Under the pieces are notes generated by a model. It was not told the origin of the DNA and made no database searches. It worked only from the letters and a program-made list of their open reading frames with translations. From Hypomyces perniciosus (taxonomy: Eukaryota > Ascomycota > Sordariomycetes > Hypocreales > Hypocreaceae), in NCBI GenBank assembly GCA_008477525.1, contig SPDT01000005.1, positions 3,286,001-3,350,000 of the forward strand: DNA of 64,000 nucleotides, written 5' to 3'. Shown piece by piece: positions 21,723 to 34,080 of the stretch; the first letter of the stretch is position 1; every line of letters begins with the position of its first letter. Both the position numbers and the translations under genes were made by a program.

Positions 21723-22976
21723 CTATGGGTTTCCCGACCAAGTGTCTGATAGAAAATCTTCCATCGCAGTAAACTTATAGGCTGGCAAGAGTCGATTCCA
21801 TTCATCTGATGTGATCCAGCATCCCTTAGAGATGCTCAAAAGAATCGCGATAAGAGCCTGTTTGGAAACATCATCAATGTGGTCTTGAGGGATCGAATGA
21901 TGACGAAACTGTGGTACCCATGAAGTCTTGATGACTCCAGCTTCTAAATCCTCGAGATTTACCTTCTCTGTCTCAAAAGGCTTGCCTTTCATGCTTCTGT
22001 TAGCATACTCCTGCTCAGAATTTCGCCTACACTGCTACAGCCCTTCAGCATACCTCGGATTTTCTCGGCAAGCGCCAGAAGCTGACCTATCGTTACTTTG
22101 TTGCCAGTTATGCCGCCGATGACGGGCCATTCCTCTTCATACTCCACCGCCTTAGACACAACACGTGCAAGATCCTGGGCTGTTGTGAGGGTCAAAGAGT
22201 CTTCTTCATGGCCCTTCAGCAGGATAGCTCGCCGGTTCTGGAGGTCGATGAACATATTCAATGGCATCACGTGTTTGGCCGTCTTAAAGGGCGACGCGAA
22301 ATAGTTAAGGAAGAACCCTTGCTGAAATAGGGTATACTCCAAAACCTATTGCAGATCTATTAACCAAAATGAGCCTTCTGTTTCGGGGATTTGTTCTCAC
22401 CTTTTTTTCTCTATTCAATTCTTTCAAATACTCGCGAACCTCGGCTTTTCCAGGATACATTGGGAAGTCCGTAAGGCCAGACCTGTTATGTAGTCAGTCA
22501 CCGTCTCTGCTGCCCATATTAATCGACATAGCTCACGAGCCCCATTCGCTTGGAGCAAAGCGTTTCACGCCCGCCGCAATAGCAGCATCGATCAGAGTCT
22601 TCTGGGCAATGTTCCCTGGGTCCCATGCGACCATGATAAATGAGAGGACGGTGTGCACTCCCCGCAGGATCTCGGTCAATTGATCCCTATCCTCCATAGT
22701 TGACCCTAACCCACGAGACACCCGGTCTAACATTTTCCGGAAGAGCGTCCTTTGAAGGAATTAGCATTGCTACAAATAGCTAATGGGGACGCAGGTAATT
22801 CGTTCGACGAACCTTTCTGGACAATATGAGGATGTCGTGCTTTTCTGTAGCCGCGAGAGCGTCGACAACTTCCTGGCCAACCTCTGCGCGGTGTTTTACT
22901 TAGCCCGATGCAATGCGGTAGTGAGGTATCATGACAGCGTACCGCCTGAACCACCAGCGACTGCGATCTTCACCAT
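21723..22976 (-). pseudogene. NmrA-like / isoflavone-reductase-type protein, broken
   Basis: Reading down the minus strand from ATG 22976: MVKIAVAGGSGGTLS is the family's N-terminal dinucleotide-binding glycine motif, then a stop; the next Rossmann segments (EVVDALAATEKHDILILSRK) continue in another frame. Later come AAIAAGVKRFAPSEWGS, a GKAEVREYLKELNRE stretch near 22460-22430, YTLFQQGFFLNYFASPFKTA, SLTLTTAQDLARVV with EEEWPVIGGITGNKVTIGQL, and finally DHIDDVSKQALIA ending at 21723. All expected segments of an approximately 320-residue NmrA-like NAD(P)-binding protein are present in order but divided among frames by at least one stop and several frameshifts. Intact relatives act as redox-sensing regulators or reductases. 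Confidence 0.8.
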
Positions 22977-24761
22977 TTTCACTCTGTGTCAATATTGAGA
23001 TCATCGGTTCCTAAAATGGAGAGTGGTGAGTGAACTGTGGGTGAGGAGTCTGTAGATATCATCACGGAGCTGAACGAGCATGTGCCTTCCGTGGCTCTTG
23101 CCTAGTTAAACTCTGACGTTTTGGGGGGGGAGGAACAGAATTTGCGATACTAGACGGGCCACAAATGTCAGAGTGATAGTCAGACGAGTCACCACACGAG
23201 GTAGACAAGCTTCCGGGATTCTAACGACGTCAATACCTATCACAAGCTTTATATTAACATCTGCTATCCTTCAGCTCAATCCATCCGTCATCAAACTTAA
23301 AAATCCGCTGCAAAGTCGGGCATCTCATTTAACAACACCGCCTAGCCTCCCATAGAATCCATACCAGATCCTCAACCATACAAGTCACGAAATGTGTCAC
23401 GAGCAGCCGCAGCTAACATCCTATACCCGCGTGATCATCATTCACATAGCGGACGAGTCCTTTAAAATCGGGGCCGAACATCGACGCCGAGATGGTCCAT
23501 TTTCGCCGGTTCATGGACTAATTGTGAGCAAGCAAGGTCATCTATTACCAAAGACCCAGATCCGTGCATAGCCGGTGAACATATGCGGGTCCAACCATTA
23601 CATCACATGCAACTGCAAGGTGATGGGGAGAATCTATTCGCATTATGGAGTGAAAAAAAAAGATGATGGATCAGTTGTTATTCTGTATGAAAGGCAGGCT
23701 GAGAGAGTTCGGTCGTTTTGAGGGAGGTTTCGCCGCTCGCAGGGGGTCAGAAACATCATGCACAGACTTGCTTAAGGTTCAATTTATCTCGGCGCAGAAA
23801 TCCCTCCCAGAGTTGCGCGATTGGTTGCTGATTCCCATGCGCCGACTTGAGTTTCAATTACATTTTACGCCGTCGCAGTGACGCACTATCACCTTGCGTA
23901 TCCTCTCAAGTACTATGACTTCGTTTCACATGATGTCTAGTTCTGTACTCAGCTGGTTTTGTACATGGAGCTACAATCATGAACGCGATAGCCTTGGTAG
24001 ATGATCAAAGTTTGCTACATGGGCATGAAAGTTACTATTACACTGTTACAATAATAAAGGATATCTTATGCCTTGCAGCCTCCTACGAGAAAGTTTTTTT
24101 TATCTGCTGTTTGGATTTCCCTCATATATTATATTTATAGATCTCGACACTATAGCTTTCACGATGACAAGTCAGAAGTTAGAACGCTTGCTAGTGCCCA
24201 TATAGAGGAGATAGACAGGATGAACGCATATTCGAACATCTTGCTCTGGGGTATATTTGTGGATGGTAGCATATCTGCGTCACTGCGTTCGTAAAGAATA
24301 ACTGCGTTATCGGCCCATCCTCTGCCTACCTGGCATCTTAACCCCTTTGATGAACCCATTCCAATCATGAGTGAATCAGGTGATTACGGTGGCATGCCAG
24401 CAAGGTTCAGGCTTTCGGCTAGAAGGTGCCTTGGTTCCTTCACACTTGTCGCGCACAGTCGCGGAAGGGTGGCGTCAGTAGGTGGCAGATCCTGGACGAA
24501 GTACCATGGAATAGGAAAGTTGGGGGTGAGGCTTGTAAAGTGCTACACATGATTTATGGAATCTTTCACGAGTTTTTCCTGCTACTCACTGGATGGGGCC
24601 ACAAGAAAATAATCCGATCAGACGCGTCTGCTCGGTCTCGTTGTCAGATATATTTAGATGTATAATGCATGATCTCAACAGTCTCTGAAAACAGTAACGT
24701 CTTCCCGCCTTCACCGCGTTTAGAAACCCATCGTTCAGGAACACATAAGCTTTCCCTTACC
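22977..24761. other. Stretch without a recognisable gene
   Basis: Short frames (23173-23355, 23663-23881, 24073-24294, 24367-24665) have no family motifs. The last few hundred bases are the presumed promoter region of the SnoaL-like gene. Confidence 0.3.
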
Positions 24762-24767
24762 TATAAA
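24762..24767 (+). promoter_or_regulatory. TATA-like box of the SnoaL-like gene
   Basis: TATAAA lies 27 bases before the start codon at 24794. That distance is short for a TATA box and would imply a very short leader, so transcription may also start further upstream. Confidence 0.3.
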
Positions 24768-24793
24768 CACCAAATTCAGTCACACTCCTCGTC

Positions 24794-25398
24794 ATGTCTT
24801 ACTTAACTAAGCCTTGCTTTGTCTGCTCTTACAATGGCTGGGACAAGGAGTTCCTGAAGCACCCGGCCATGGAATACTTGAACGACCTCAACATTGCCTT
24901 CTGCGAGACCAAGGCTGCGCATTCGGAGCCGCACACCAAATGGAGCACCCAGGACTGGGAGTTCCAAGCTCAAACCGGGCAGGTCCTTAGAGGAGAAGAG
25001 GCCTGGAAAAGGGTCATCCATACGACCCGGTTCTATAACGAGTTGTCGATGGAGCCTCTCTCCGCTTTCATCCAGGATACCGAAGACGGTTACGATGGTA
25101 TGGTGTACGCGAATCTATACACCAACTTTGTGGAGCAGGGAGAGAAGAAGCACACGGACAGCAAGGGAATTGAGTGGGAGTTACGGGTTAGTATATCGCT
25201 TCGGATGCGGGAGTCCGCCTGTCATTACTAAACATAATACAGATTCCAAGGGCTTATCGTCTTACCCTCGTGAAGGATTCTAGCGGGCCACGCGGCCTGA
25301 AACTCAGCAAGTTGGCTATTGTCGCAGATACCTTGAGCACTATGGCGGCAGCGGCTCAAAAGGGGCTGGTTTCGCAAGAGAATGTTTTTGGGTTCTAG
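24794..25398 (+). CDS. SnoaL/NTF2-like fold protein
   Basis: Two exons (24794-25186 and 25243-25398) encode 182 residues. The 56-nt intron 25187-25242 has donor GTTAGT, branch site TACTAAAC (25227-25234) and acceptor CAG; splicing is phase 0 and turns a closed frame into the family's continuous sequence EWELR-IPRAYRLTLV. Family features: WSTQDWEFQAQTGQVLRGEEA in the N-terminal half, the central GYDGMVYANLYTNFV strand, KGIEWELR, and SSGPRGLKLSKLAIVADT with an ARG-like QKGLVSQENVF C-terminus. Members are small cone-shaped proteins; some are cyclases or isomerases in natural-product pathways, many have no known role, and no catalytic residue can be named here. It is intact, sits next to a broken NmrA-like gene, and ends 335 bp before the LINE. 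Confidence 0.8.
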
Positions 25399-25733
25399 GT
25401 GAATGGGATGAACCACCCGTTTGTATCAGCTTGCGGTGAGTCGTGATTTTCCATAGTCCTTGATTTCAATTGCATCCAGTGTTTCCCGAAATCGCGCATA
25501 GGGAAAATGAGTCCGTTCCCCGTTCGCTATATTATCCAAGAGAACGCTCTGGAGAAAAGAAGTCCGTACGATCTAAGGCACCGAAACTAGAGGTCAAGTA
25601 CTAGTCGATGCAGATACCCAACGCCGACATTGGGAGAATGTAGATGTAATGTTATTTTTTGGCTTTCCTATTCAAATTCGGTCATTTGCATAACTCTTTT
25701 TTCTATTCTTTCGCTGTATCATAGTCATATATA
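25399..25733. other. Downstream region, no gene seen
   Basis: No coding frame or repeat is recognised. It ends at the 5' boundary of the Tad-type LINE, where base composition changes sharply. Confidence 0.4.
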
Positions 25734-26557
25734 CAAGCTTCCCTCCTACATCTACAGGTACCCCAGCTTTTGGGTGCCTACTCACCAAAATTCTATAACC
25801 CTTTAACTAGCTATTAAGAAAAACAAGCTTAATAACGCTCTCTCGCCCCTCCTAGGCATTTAGAGAAAGATAGCGAACGCTATTAGACTTTAAGCAAACC
25901 AGGGATAATTGAATCTTACTGCTGCCAGGCAAGCAGCACTTTAGCGACTTAAAAAAAAAGGCACTCTGTTACTTTTAAGGTAAAGGGTAGCTATAGTCCT
26001 CCTACTTATACTTAAAAAACGCTATATTAATAATAAATATATTAAAATTAATATCCCTAGACTTAATTTTAGTTTTAATATAAAACTTAATATTTCTTTT
26101 TTTTTAAAAAAGACTTAAAAAAGCCTTTTTTTTAAAGCAGGCTAATAAAAAGACCTGTCTTTAATAATAGTAAATAGTTTACTGTAATTTATAGAATTTT
26201 TATATAGATTAAAGAAATTAATATAATTTAAAAAGTTAGATAAAAAGTTTTATTTTTAATAGTTTAAGCTACAAATAACTGTTTAGCGAAGTATTAAAGG
26301 AAATACTACCTTTTAACTTTAAGGGCCTCTTTTCTTTAAAGGCCCTCGCAGACTTTAAAAAGTTAAGTAAGAATTCCTTTACTGCTTAACTAGCAATTAT
26401 TTAATTAGTTAATATATTTACTTAAAGGGATAATAAATAATAGTTAATAAAGCTTTACTTTTAAAATAAAATTAAGCCCCCCCCCCTGTTAATTAATAGC
26501 TAGAAATAAATTATATAGGCTATAGTTACTGCTAGGAATAGTACTATAAATATATAA
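25734..26557 (+). mobile_element. Tad-type LINE, 5' part (interrupted by Gypsy)
   Basis: The first 509 bases are the inverted, RIP-mutated counterpart of 1-511. The rest should be the start of ORF1, now full of stops. The element resumes at 34081 after the inserted Gypsy element. Composition shifts from near 45 % GC at 25734 to strongly AT-rich by 26050. Confidence 0.75.
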
Positions 26558-26938
26558 TGATCCAGGTTGATTCTTAAGGGATAAACCGAGGTTTGTGGGT
26601 TTATATTAACAGAGAGGTTAGGGATAAATATTACGCAGGGTAATATAGTTACAATTTTATAGAATAGGCAGTTCTAGTAAATGTAATTATTAACAACTAT
26701 TTAAGTAACTATATTAAATAAATAACAAGCCAGTTATATATATATAAAGGGAATAATTATAGATTACCTTAAATTACATTTATTTTCTTAATAATCTATA
26801 GTAAGTCCTTCCTTTAATTTACTGGGATTACCTTATAGTTTATAGTAACCTAAGTGATTTAATGCTAATTAATTTGTCTATCCGAGGTTCCTCTAGGTAT
26901 ATACTATATCACATTCTTATAATAGTCGGGTTATAATA
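26558..26938 (-). repeat. Gypsy 3' LTR (381 bp)
   Basis: Aligns without length change to 33700-34080. On the plus strand it reads TGATCCAGG at the left end and GGGTTATAATA at the right. It differs from its partner mainly by C/T and G/A changes. Confidence 0.85.
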
Positions 26939-29900
26939 TAATATCCCCCTCCTATTAATTTTATCCCTAAAACCTATTAATTCCTTTATAAATACCGCTA
27001 TCCCCTATAGTTTATAAGTATAGTGCCTTTATTTTATATTTTATTTTTTACTAATAGAATATTAGGTCGTATAGCGAAATCTTATTTTTATAACACTAAA
27101 TAGCGCCTAGCTTTTTTTTATTAATTAAGGCTACTAATAATCTTATTATACTTTATTTATTCTGCTATAGTTATAATCTTTCTTATAAGATAATTACAGA
27201 TAATTTACATTATAGTAAGTATATATAGCGAGGTCATTTATTTAATAGTTCCAGTATTATACTCTCTGCAGGTTTATTTTTTATTAAATTTATTAATTTT
27301 TTCTAATTTATAGTATAGTATAATATATAATTTTAAAGAAGTAAAAGATAAAGCGAGAAAAAGAAAAAATTAAAGCTTATTTAATCCGCATTTAATAAAA
27401 GGTAAATAAGGCCTTTATGAAGTTGGCATATTTAAGGCAACAGTGTCGGTCTATAGTGTTTTATAGTTATAAGATAGTCTATTATAGTTTTAAATCCTTA
27501 AATAAATTAAATGAAGCGGAATATTATAAAGTAAAAGCTGCTATTAATATATATTCTTGTAAGGCTATTAATAGAATTAATTAAACTGCTTTTAAGTTAC
27601 TTAATATGTTATTACTAAACTAAAAGTTTAATGAAAGCGTTAACGTTCTGTCTAAAAGTATATTAAGTATTTTTTAAATTCTTAAAAGTTATATTCTTCT
27701 CTATAGTTTTTCCACTTTACTAAGTATTAGTGTTTATTATCTTCCACTTTTATAGCTTTAATTTCTTTAACTTCATATTCTTCTTTAAGTTTCTTAAAAT
27801 CTAATTTATCATTTAATTGCATTATTTTAATATTTACAGTCTTTTTTCTTAGCGAATAATAGTATAAGTAAACTATATCTCCTTCCTTAAAAATTAATCC
27901 CTTTAATCTATATTTATTAATATACTTTTTAATTCTTTCCTATATAATATAAAAGTATACTTATATCTCTTTATATAACTGCTTTATATCTTTAGCTTTA
28001 ATTTATACTTTATCGATATATAGGCCTTGTTTTAGCGCTTTATATACATTTAGTATAAAGCTATAGTTAGTGTATATAAGGCTAAATCTAGTTAACTCTA
28101 AAATATGACTATTATAAGATATATATATAATTAATAGCTTCTTTACCCAATTATTTTAATTAAAGTTAATCCAACTTTTGAAATAAACTTTAATAATCTA
28201 GTTAATATATTTTATTTATTTATCTGTCTATAAGTAATATATAGTATTAAGCTTATAATTTATACTTAATTAATTTATGAATATTTATTAGAATTTAAAT
28301 GTAAAAGTTAATGTTTAATTAAAAATAATCTCAGCTAAAATTAGATAATTAACTGTAATAAATTATAAAAATATATAAACTAGTATCTTTATATTTATTA
28401 CTTCTGTATATAAAAGGAAGTAAAAGTATTTAATAAATTAGTCTATAATTATTAAAATACTATTATATTTAATCTTTATTTTTAACTTAATAAATAATAG
28501 TAGTTTAATACTAAAGTTTAATTAAATTCACTTTTATAATTATTTTACTATTAATAAAGCTTAGAGTTTATTATATAGTTTATACTTTAAGGGTTTAACT
28601 TTTCTATATATTATATAGTAAAATATAATATTTTATATTACTTTTCAAGCCTTTAAAACTTAAAGTACCTTTATATTTATTTATAAGTTTTATAAATACC
28701 TTTATATCTATATATTAAATTTTATTAAACTTCTATAACTATATTTTTCTAAAGTTTATTTAAAATTTAAATGTTTCTACTTTATTATTAAATTCCTTTT
28801 TTATTAAACTCTATATCTTTTAAAAATCTATTATTATCCTAAATAGTATAATGCTTTTTAATATATTAAAGTATAATATTATTATTAGATATTTTATATA
28901 TAGCTTAAAATATTATTATTAATAATATCCTTTAAAGGTTTATTTTAAAATCTGCCTAGTATACTTAATCTTTCCTTAATTATAATCAGCTTATTTATTA
29001 ACCGCATCTCCTTATCTATTCTTAGATCTTTTCTAATAAATTAAAATCTAATTAAATTTTAAAAAGTATTTTATATAATAGATCTATTTTCTAAAAAGTT
29101 ATTAAACTATTGCAAAATATATAATATTTTTATAGTTAATATATACTTTAACTTTATATATTCCTTTTAATAAATAATATTACTATTTTTTAAATGCAAA
29201 AATAATAGTAAGGAATTCTTTATTATATATTAAGTAATTTAATTCTGCGCTATATAATGCTTTAAAGTAAAAGGCAATAAAGTATAATTTACTATTTTTA
29301 TCCTTTTAACTAAATTAAACTTTTACAGTAAAGTTAAAAGCATCTATTTTAACTTCTATTTCCTTAAATAAGTTAAATATTATAAATATAGGTTTTTCTA
29401 AAATAAATTACTTAAGTTTATTAAAGGCTTCCTATATATTTTATACTTATAAAAACTTTTAATTCTTTTCAGTGAGTTTATAAAAGGTTTATATAATACT
29501 TTGATAGTTTTTAATATATTATTAATAATAGTTAATAAATTTTAAAAAGCTTTAAACTTCTTTAACTATTATAGGTATAAGCTACTCTTTTACTGCTTAT
29601 ACTTTTAATAGATCTATATAGATTTCATTAAAGGTAATAATATGCTTTAAAAGAGTAACTTTTTATATGTAAAATTTATATTTCTCTAGTTCTATAAATA
29701 GTCTAGTATCTTATAATATCTATTATATTTTATAAATATATACTTTATATTCTTTAAATGTATTTAAAAAGATTAAGATATTATTTAAATACATAACTAT
29801 AAAGATATTAAGGTATTCTTTTAATATATTATTAATTGTTTTTTAAAATATTGCAGGGGTATTAATAAAACTAAAAGGTATAATTAAATATTTAAATAAA

Positions 29901-32900
29901 CTGTATTTAATTTAAAACGCAGTTATCTATTTATATCCCTCTTTAATTTAGATAAAGTTATAAGCGCTTGTAAAGTCTAGCGCTATAAACTACTTTTTTT
30001 ATAAAGTCTATCCCGCAATTCTATAATTAATAGTAATAGAGTTCTGTCTTTAATAGTAGCTTTATTAAGCCGTTAATAGTCTATAATTAACTATAATTTA
30101 CCTCTTTTCTTTAATATAAATATAATAGGATAGCTTACTGTCAATAAAAAGGGTTAAATATACCCTTTAACTAATATATTATCTAAATAATTATATAGGC
30201 TTTTAAACTCTTTTTTATTTAAATTATAAATCTTATAGAAAGTAGTCCTTATATTATCTTTAAACTTAATTATATAGTCCTATTAACTATATTCTAGTAG
30301 TTTAATATTAAATATTTCTTTAAACAGCTTATTATATTTCTAGTATTCTTTAAGGATATTCTGCTATTATTTTAGTAATACTGCTGTTTTAAAGCATTTT
30401 ATTTTAAGCATTTTATTAATATTATTAAATGCTTTTTATAAAAAGGCAATTATTCTTTAAATTTATCTATCCTTTCCTTTACTCTATTTAAATCTTATTT
30501 TTAAATAAATTATTTTTATAATTAAATTAAAGGTAATTTTCTTAGTTCCTTTCTGTAATATACTTAAGGGTTCTATATAAGATTTCTGCCCTACAGCTAA
30601 TACCTTTCTAATAATTCTAATCGCTAAAAAGCTTTATTATCGCGCTAATAAAGCTAACTATTCTTTTAATTAATATTAAAGTTATTACATTTTAACTAAA
30701 AATAACTAAAAAATAATATTATACCTATTAATATTTACTATATTATAAAGAACTACTCCTTTATATTTAGCGATTTTGTTTAAAATAATTAATCTTTTAC
30801 TTAACCTATCTATTATTATATATAAAGGCTCCTTTTTCTATTTAATAAAATTAATATAGTTTAATTTTCTTTTTTTAAAGTAACTATAAGCAATTTATAG
30901 TTATAGGTATAATAAAATTATCTATTGCTTTACTGTTTATTAATATATATAGCTAATATCCTTTAACTATTATCTTTAATTTAAAATATAGTAAATCTTT
31001 ATTATTACTTTTATTATCTAATATTTTCAAAGATATAATTTATCGATTATTACCTTATAGCCCTTTTATAAATAATATTAATTATTTCTTAATTCTTTTT
31101 TTTAATATAAATTTCGCAGTTAATTAAGGTTCTTTAAAGTAAATGCCACCTTGTCTTATTATAGGCAATTCCTTTATAAGTAATAAAATTAAATTAATTT
31201 TAATACAGTTCCTTTATAATTTAATTAATCTCTTTATCTTTTAAAGTAGGTTTATGCCTTATATACTTCTATATTTACTATTTTTAAAATTCTTCTTATA
31301 GGTAAGTAGTACACTTATCCTTTTAACAGTCTATATAATCCAGTAATAAATATAAAGTATTATTAGCTTATTATAAATATTAATCCTGTAATTTATTTTG
31401 CTTATATATAATATACTTTAAGCTATTATACTTTAAATAGTATTATTAATTGTATTTAAACCTTTTATTATAGTAGAAGTATTACTTTATTAATTTCTCT
31501 TAGCATTAAATATAATATCTTTTAAACTTATATCTTTTAAATCTTTATAGCTAGTAATATTCTTTTAGGGTTTTAGTATTTAATTTAATAATAATAATCT
31601 TAAAGTCTTAATACTATATAATTATAATTTATTCTTTAAAAGTATTATAATTTTATATTTATTCTATAAAGTAAAATAAAATTCTAATCGGGAATATATT
31701 ATATTATATTGTCTCTTAAAAGTATACTATATACCTATATATAATATAAATAATTTAAATATAGTATTATATTTTTTTATAAGTAAGGTTATTTATAGTA
31801 TAATCTCTTTATATATAAAAATATACAGGGTCCGCTTATATAGCTAAAGCAGCTAAAATAGCTTTAACAGCTATCTTATTATTAGCTCTATCTTGTATAT
31901 AAAGCTATGTATATAGGTATAAGTTTAACCTGTTTTACTATATACCTGTAGTAACTCTTTTAATTAAGTTTAGGTAATAATTATTTAACTTACCTTTAAA
32001 GTTACTATTTATAAGTAATACATTTTTTAATTTTAAAAGTATAGCACTATATAGCGACAGTCTATATTATAAAAGGTTATTCTTATCTTTATTATTGGAA
32101 TTACTGCTACTAGTCTATCCTATATTGCCTGCAGTAATTTAATTAAAATATTCATAATTAATTACAGTAACTATTTATTTATCTAAAATACTATTATTTT
32201 TATTTAACTTTATATAACTAAAATCTAGGTTTTATTATATTAAACTATCTAAATATAGTAAATATTTATTTACTTTATTTTCTTTAAAAATATCTTTAAA
32301 AGTTAAAAATCTAAATCCTAATTAATATCCCCTTTAATTTATTATAAATATCTTTTTAAGTTATTTTAAGTACTATCTGCTTTTATTTTTATAAGATTTA
32401 TAGGCAAAGCAGCTATTATTATAGTATATAATCCAGCTAAATAATATATAATTAATGGTCTTTAAAACTATATAAACCTTTTATTTAAATTTTAATGTAA
32501 GTTTTTAAAGTTTATTAGTTCTCAGCTTTTATAAAGCTTTATAGTCATTTAAAAAGTATTTTAGTTTATTATAGTTATAATAAATAACTTTTACCTTTCC
32601 CTTTTAAATAGTATTTAAATCTATTTAATTAAATCTCTTATTATTAAAACTAGTAATATATTTTTATTACTTTTTACTTTAATTTATATATCTTTAATAT
32701 TTATAAATTTATCTAAATTACTATTATCCTTTTTTTTATTTAAATAAAGTTTATAACGTAAATTATCTATATTTATATATTTTTTAATAAATGTAGTAAT
32801 ACCTTTATTTTAAAAGAACTTATAAGCTTCCTTTTTAACTTTTAACTTAAATCTATTATAAAAGCATTTAATAAAAACAGAATTTCTTTACTTAACTTTA

Positions 32901-33699
32901 AAAGTATAGTTCTTAAAGTATATAGTATAGTTAAAGCATTTTCTTTTTTAAATTAAATTTATTAATTTATTTTCTGCAGTACATTTTTTATTAATATTAT
33001 TAAAAATATTCTTTAATTTTTCCCCAAACTAATTATATTTAGCGCATATAGTTTATATTTACTTATTGGTATTAATTCCATTATTAAAAAAATCCCTTTA
33101 GGTAAATTTAAACTACTTTAAAGTATTCCCTTTAAATTATTTAGCAGTTAAAAAAACTTTATTAATTTCTATATTAAGGCTAGTTAAAAAGTAAGTAAAA
33201 TAGTTATATACTTAAGTAAGAAATAGTTAAAGTGCTATAATACTTTTATTAAAGTATTTAAAAAGGTTATATCTTAAGCAATTCTCTTAAATCCTTTAAA
33301 GGTTAGTTCCCTTTAAAGTTTAGTATAAGGTTTAAAGCAGGTGCAGGTAATATTTAATTTTATAAATGTATAATAGCTGGTCACTATTAGTAAATTATTT
33401 ATTAAAGTTTAGTATTTTTAGTAATTAAATACTAATAGTATTATTTTATTTTATATAATTAACTTTTATATATTAGAAAGCTTCCTTTATATAAATATAG
33501 AGTTATTCCATTTTATTAATTTCATTTTTATCTTTACTTCCACTTATATTATTATCTTTATTATAGTCTTGTTTTTAATAAAGAGGTAAAGTAAAAGGTA
33601 AAGTATTAGAATTATTAAAAGAGAATACTATAGCAGACATATTTGCAATATTGCTTAAAATTCTTAATAGCCTTTTAAATAAAAGTTGTTAATATATAA

Positions 33700-34080
33700 T
33701 AATCTAGGTTAATTTTTAAAAGATAAACTAAGGTTTATAGGTTTATATTAATAGAGAGGTTGGGCATAAATATTAAGCAGGGTAATATAATTATAATTTT
33801 ATAGAATAGGCAGTTTTAGTAAATGCAATTATTAATAACTATTTAAATAACTATATTAAAAAAATAATAAGCTAGTTGTATATATATAAATGGGATAATT
33901 ATAGATTACCTTAAATTATATACATTTTCCTGATAATTTATAGTAAGTCTTTCTATTGGTTTACTAGGATCACTTTATAGTTTATAGTGACCTAAGTGAT
34001 CTAATGCTAATTAGTTCATTTATCTGAGGTTCCTTTGGGTATATATTATGTTATGTTTTTATAATGGTTGGGTTATAATA
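33700..34080 (-). repeat. Gypsy 5' LTR (381 bp)
   Basis: Partner of 26558-26938; the terminal TG has become TA in this copy. It is the upstream LTR because the polymerase frame runs on the minus strand. Confidence 0.85.

Larger units (their letters stand above)
26558..34080 (-). mobile_element. Ty3/Gypsy LTR retrotransposon, RIP-mutated
   Basis: A complete 7523-bp element lies on the minus strand between two LTRs. Reverse transcriptase is recognisable: near 30130-30020 the minus strand carries the DY-RLNKATIKDRTLLLLI region, near 29990-29920 an AL(D)-(A)YNFI-IKEGY motif, and at 29791-29780 the active-site tetrad reads YLNN where the family has YLDD, as expected from G-to-A changes. Upstream (higher coordinates) should lie gag and protease, downstream integrase, but these are too mutated to place exactly. 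There are stops throughout and no coding capacity. Flanking bases are so AT-rich that the target duplication cannot be read reliably (TATAA left, ATATA or TATAA right). Confidence 0.85.

Noticed and set aside
512..25733. A Starship-type giant mobile element carrying the gene island
   Set aside because: No DUF3435 tyrosine-recombinase captain is visible at either edge; the edges are LINE 5' ends instead.
512..25733. A functional secondary-metabolite cluster
   Set aside because: An AflR-like regulator, NmrA-like and SnoaL-like genes are suggestive, but no backbone enzyme (polyketide synthase, NRPS, terpene cyclase) is seen and the regulator is broken.
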